DNA from: Couchioplanes caeruleus
GTDB lineage: Bacteria; Actinomycetota; Actinomycetes; Mycobacteriales; Micromonosporaceae
Length of the DNA stretch: 64,000 nt
Reading direction: 5' to 3'
Assembly (NCBI RefSeq): GCF_023499255.1
Contig: NZ_CP092183.1
Coordinates: forward strand, 5,514,501 to 5,578,500
The translations under genes and the position numbers were made by a program. Positions within the stretch are counted from its first letter, which is position 1. Each line of letters begins with the position of its first letter. Positions 59,967 to 64,000 of the stretch are shown here, piece by piece. The notes beneath the pieces were generated by a model, which searched no databases, was not told the DNA's origin, and worked only from the letters and a program-made list of their open reading frames with translations.

Positions 59967-61796
59967 ATGCGCAGAGACCGATCACTCCTGCTCACCCTGG
60001 CCGCGACCCTGGCGCTCGTCGCCGGCATGCTGGCCGGCTTCCCCGGCGCCGCCTCGGCCGCCACCTCCCAGCCCTGCGACATCTACGGTTCGGCCGGCAC
60101 CCCGTGCGTCGCCGCGCACAGCACCACGCGCGCGCTCTTCGGCGCGTACGCCGGCCCGCTCTACCAACTGACCCGCGCCTCCGACCGGGCCACCCACGAC
60201 GTGGGCCTGCTGGCGGCCGGCGGCTACGCGAACGCGGCCGACCACGACGCGTTCTGCAACGGCACGACCTGCAGCATCACCAAGATCTACGACCAGACCT
60301 CCCGGCACAACGACCTGACCGTCTCCCCCGCCGGCACCGCCGGGCCGGCGGACTACCCGGCCGACGCGAGCGAGATCGCGGTCACCGCGGGCGGCCACAA
60401 GGTGTACGGCATCTGGATCTCGCCCCAGCACGGCTACCGGCGCACCGCGGCCTCCGGCGTCGCCGTCAACGGGCAGCCCGAGGGCATGTACATGGTGGCC
60501 AGCGGCACCCACGTCGGCTCCGACTGCTGCTTCGACTACGGCAACGCCGAGATTCAGGTCGCGGACACCGGCAACGGCCACATGGACGCCGTCAGCATCG
60601 CCACCACCTGCTACTTCCCGCCCTGCACCGGCTCGGGCCCGTGGGTGGAGGCGGACCTGGAGAACGGCATGTTCCAGGGCGCGAACGGCTCCAACACCGC
60701 GAACCTCGGCAACAACAGCGCGTACGTGACGGCGCTGCTGAAGAACAACGGGCAGACGACGTACGCGCTCAAGGGCGGCAACTCGCAGTCCGGCGGCCTG
60801 ACCACGTGGTGGAACGGCGCACTGCCCAACCGCGGCGGCTACATCCCGATGCACCAGGAGGGCTCGATCATCCTGGGCACCGGCGGCGACAACAGCAACC
60901 GCAACATGGGCACGTTCTTCGAGGGCGTGATGACGTCCGGCTACCCGACCGACGCCGCCGACAACGCGGTGCAGGCGAACATCGTCGCGGCCGGCTACTC
61001 CGGACAGACGAACGTCCCGAACGGCCCGCAGGGCACGATCACCGGCCCGGGCGGCAAGTGCGTCGACGTCGCCGCCGACGACACCGGCGTCAACCTGGCC
61101 GCCGTGCAGCTGTGGGACTGCCAGGGCTACGCCGAGGACCAGCACTGGTCGCACTTCCCCGACAACACCCTGCGGACGCTCGGCCGCTGCCTCGACGTCA
61201 ACGGCAACGGCACCGCCAACAACACCCAGGTCGAGCTGTACGACTGCAACGGCGTCGGCGGGCAGAAGTGGGTGCAGCAGGCCGACGGTTCGCTGCGCAA
61301 CCCGCAGTCCGGCCGCTGCCTCGACTCCCCCAACGGCGCGTCGGGCAACGGCACCCGCCTGCAGATCTACGCCTGCAACGGCAGCGCCGCGCAGAAGTTC
61401 GCGGTCAACAGCGGCGGCGTCACGACCGCCCCGGGCGGCAAGTGCGTCGACGTGGCGGCCGACGACACCGGCGGCAACCTCGCCGCGGTGCAGCTGTGGG
61501 ACTGCCAGAGCTACGCCGTCGACCAGCACTGGTTCCACAATGCGAACGGCTCGCTGCGGACGCTCGGCCGCTGCCTCGACGTCAACGGCAACGGGACCGC
61601 CAACAACACCCCGGTCGAGCTGTACGACTGCAACGGCGTCGGCGGGCAGGTGTGGCAGCAACAGGCCGACGGTTCCCTGCGCAACCCGCAGTCCGGCCGC
61701 TGCCTGGACGCACCCAACGGCGCGACGGCCAACGGCACCCGCCTGCAGATCTACGACTGCAACGGCAGCGCGGCGCAGAAGTTCGCGCTGAGCTGA
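59967..61796 (+). CDS. Secreted GH54 alpha-L-arabinofuranosidase with two ricin-type lectin modules
   Basis: 609 residues. Signal peptide (1-31, ASA), a GH54 catalytic domain (about 35-350) starting QPCDIYGSAGTPCVAAHSTT, with nucleophile Glu in EADLENGMF and acid/base Asp in GTGGDNSNRN. Two ricin-B-like beta-trefoils (about 356-480 and 484-609) each have QLWDCQ, RCLDVNGNGTANN and QW/QKF motifs. It removes arabinose side chains from plant arabinoxylan outside the cell. The two lectin modules are 384 bp apart and nearly identical in DNA. AGGAG ribosome site precedes the ATG. Confidence 0.92.
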   Translation: MRRDRSLLLTLAATLALVAGMLAGFPGAASAATSQPCDIYGSAGTPCVAAHSTTRALFGAYAGPLYQLTRASDRATHDVGLLAAGGYANAADHDAFCNGTTCSITKIYDQTSRHNDLTVSPAGTAGPADYPADASEIAVTAGGHKVYGIWISPQHGYRRTAASGVAVNGQPEGMYMVASGTHVGSDCCFDYGNAEIQVADTGNGHMDAVSIATTCYFPPCTGSGPWVEADLENGMFQGANGSNTANLGNNSAYVTALLKNNGQTTYALKGGNSQSGGLTTWWNGALPNRGGYIPMHQEGSIILGTGGDNSNRNMGTFFEGVMTSGYPTDAADNAVQANIVAAGYSGQTNVPNGPQGTITGPGGKCVDVAADDTGVNLAAVQLWDCQGYAEDQHWSHFPDNTLRTLGRCLDVNGNGTANNTQVELYDCNGVGGQKWVQQADGSLRNPQSGRCLDSPNGASGNGTRLQIYACNGSAAQKFAVNSGGVTTAPGGKCVDVAADDTGGNLAAVQLWDCQSYAVDQHWFHNANGSLRTLGRCLDVNGNGTANNTPVELYDCNGVGGQVWQQQADGSLRNPQSGRCLDAPNGATANGTRLQIYDCNGSAAQKFALS

Positions 61797-61806
61797 GCCG
61801 CTGACC

Positions 61807-61844
61807 GCACCGCCCGGGGCTCACCGACGCGCCCCGGGCGGTGC
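61807..61844 (+). terminator. Terminator after the arabinofuranosidase gene
   Basis: GCACCGCCCGGGG and CCCCGGGCGGTGC form a perfect 13-bp stem with a 12-nt loop, 10 nt after the stop. Also downstream of the convergent kinase gene. Confidence 0.75.
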
Positions 61845-61918
61845 CGCACCCGCTCTCCGCACCGGCGCGGCAGCAACGCCGGTGGCCGGGCGACCCGTCC
61901 GGCCACGCCGCCGGTACG

Positions 61919-63472
<1,554 letters not shown>

Positions 63473-63603
63473 GCCAGCACGGTACGCGACGGTACCCGCG
63501 GGGTGGCGGACGGAGAGCCCGCGCGCGCGGGACCTAAGCCCCTGGGACGGCACGGGGAACGGCCGCAGACTCGACGGAGGAACGCTGACGCGAGGAGGCG
63601 GCC

Positions 63604-64000
63604 GTGCCCGGAGACCTGCGGACCACCCCGACCGGTGTCCTCGGGCTGTCCTCGGCCGAGGCGGCGGAGCGCCTCGCGGTGGACGGCCCCAACTCGCTGC
63701 CCACCCAAGCGCGGGTGCCGGTGTGGCGGCGGGTGCTCTCCCAGCTGCGCGACCCGCTCATCATCGTGCTGCTGGTCGCGATCGCGCTGACCGTCGCCAC
63801 CGGCGACTGGACCGACGCGGCGGTCATCGCCCTGGTCATCGTCGTCAACACCGGCGTCGGGGTGGTGCAGGAGGTCAAGGCCGACCAGGCCATCACCGCC
63901 CTGGCCACGATGACCGCCCCCGAGGCGCGGGTGCTGCGCGACGGGGAGCAGCGGCTCGTCCCCGCCGCCGCGGTCGTCGCCGGTGACCTGCTCGTGCTGG
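63604..64000 (+). CDS. Cation-transporting P-type ATPase, 5' part
   Basis: The first 132 residues are visible before the right edge. The cation-ATPase N-terminal motif (GLSSAEAAERLAVDGPNSLP) is followed by helices 1 and 2 (LRDPLIIVLLVAIALTVATGD, AAVIALVIVVNTGVGVVQE) and the start of the actuator domain (ARVLRDGEQRLVPAAAVVAGDLL). This is the P2-type (calcium or sodium/potassium-like) order. GTG 63604 has GAGGAGG 6 nt upstream. The phosphorylation DKTGT motif is outside the window. Confidence 0.88.
   Translation, partial: MPGDLRTTPTGVLGLSSAEAAERLAVDGPNSLPTQARVPVWRRVLSQLRDPLIIVLLVAIALTVATGDWTDAAVIALVIVVNTGVGVVQEVKADQAITALATMTAPEARVLRDGEQRLVPAAAVVAGDLLVL

Overview
The window is very GC-rich, with dense, often overlapping genes, many GTG starts and strong G/C bias at third codon positions. 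Gene content points to a soil actinomycete, most likely Micromonosporaceae (Actinoplanes-like): an ECF sigma with membrane partner, a Ser/Thr kinase, AlkB, a P450, secreted GH5-CBM2 and GH54 glycosidases, a CebR-type operator and DivIVA-like proteins. The genus cannot be fixed from sequence alone. No rRNA, tRNA, CRISPR array, insertion sequence or phage gene was seen.

Layout. 1-3.5 kb: 5' part of an MprF/LysX-type lysyltransferase, a decayed gene and an MFS exporter. 3.6-15.5 kb: an envelope-glycan block with a truncated GT2 copy, an EAL phosphodiesterase, an OmpR-type response regulator, a membrane-anchored surface protein, a polyprenyl-phosphate-sugar synthase-like GT2, a GT-C-like membrane protein, a nucleotidyltransferase/kinase fusion, a flippase and three more glycosyltransferases. 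15.5-19 kb: a half TMEM175-like channel, an internally deleted acyltransferase, an amidohydrolase and a GNAT enzyme. 18.9-33.2 kb: a second envelope block with a phosphoesterase, a 1242-residue GT-C-like protein, an acyltransferase, small membrane proteins, two sensor kinases and a 1273-residue Ig-repeat surface protein. 33.3-38.3 kb: an LPXTG protein, a deleted Nei-type glycosylase, a sigma/anti-sigma pair and small proteins. 38.3-42.6 kb: a TetR/quinone reductase pair and a LigK-LigJ catabolic operon in which the tautomerase gene is reduced to 21 codons. 42.8-49.1 kb: a lipoprotein and a MacB-type ABC efflux set with its two-component system. 49.2-64 kb: lipoproteins, a copper monooxygenase, AlkB/TetR, GH5 cellulase, Ser/Thr kinase, FkbM methyltransferase/VOC pair, TetR/P450, GH54 arabinofuranosidase, sensor kinase and the start of a P-type ATPase.

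The most notable pattern is regulatory. Five intergenic regions (about 3.55, 4.25, 6.5, 25.55 and 29.34 kb) carry 7-bp CTTGAGG-like elements repeated at exactly 11-bp periodicity, the architecture bound by OmpR/PhoB-type regulators. Three lie 21-22 nt before a start codon. They serve the truncated GT2, the EAL protein, the GT2, the Ig-repeat protein and a small membrane protein. Two of them also lie between divergent genes where the other gene encodes a member of one paralogous family of anchored surface proteins. An OmpR-type regulator (5136-5828) sits among them. This looks like an uncharacterised envelope-glycan/surface-protein regulon linked to c-di-GMP.

A second pattern is the number of genes that are truncated or internally deleted with both ends kept (about 1.5, 3.6, 15.6, 16.1, 23.7, 34.3 and 41.8 kb). 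This could be real decay or a sequence artefact and is reported as such.
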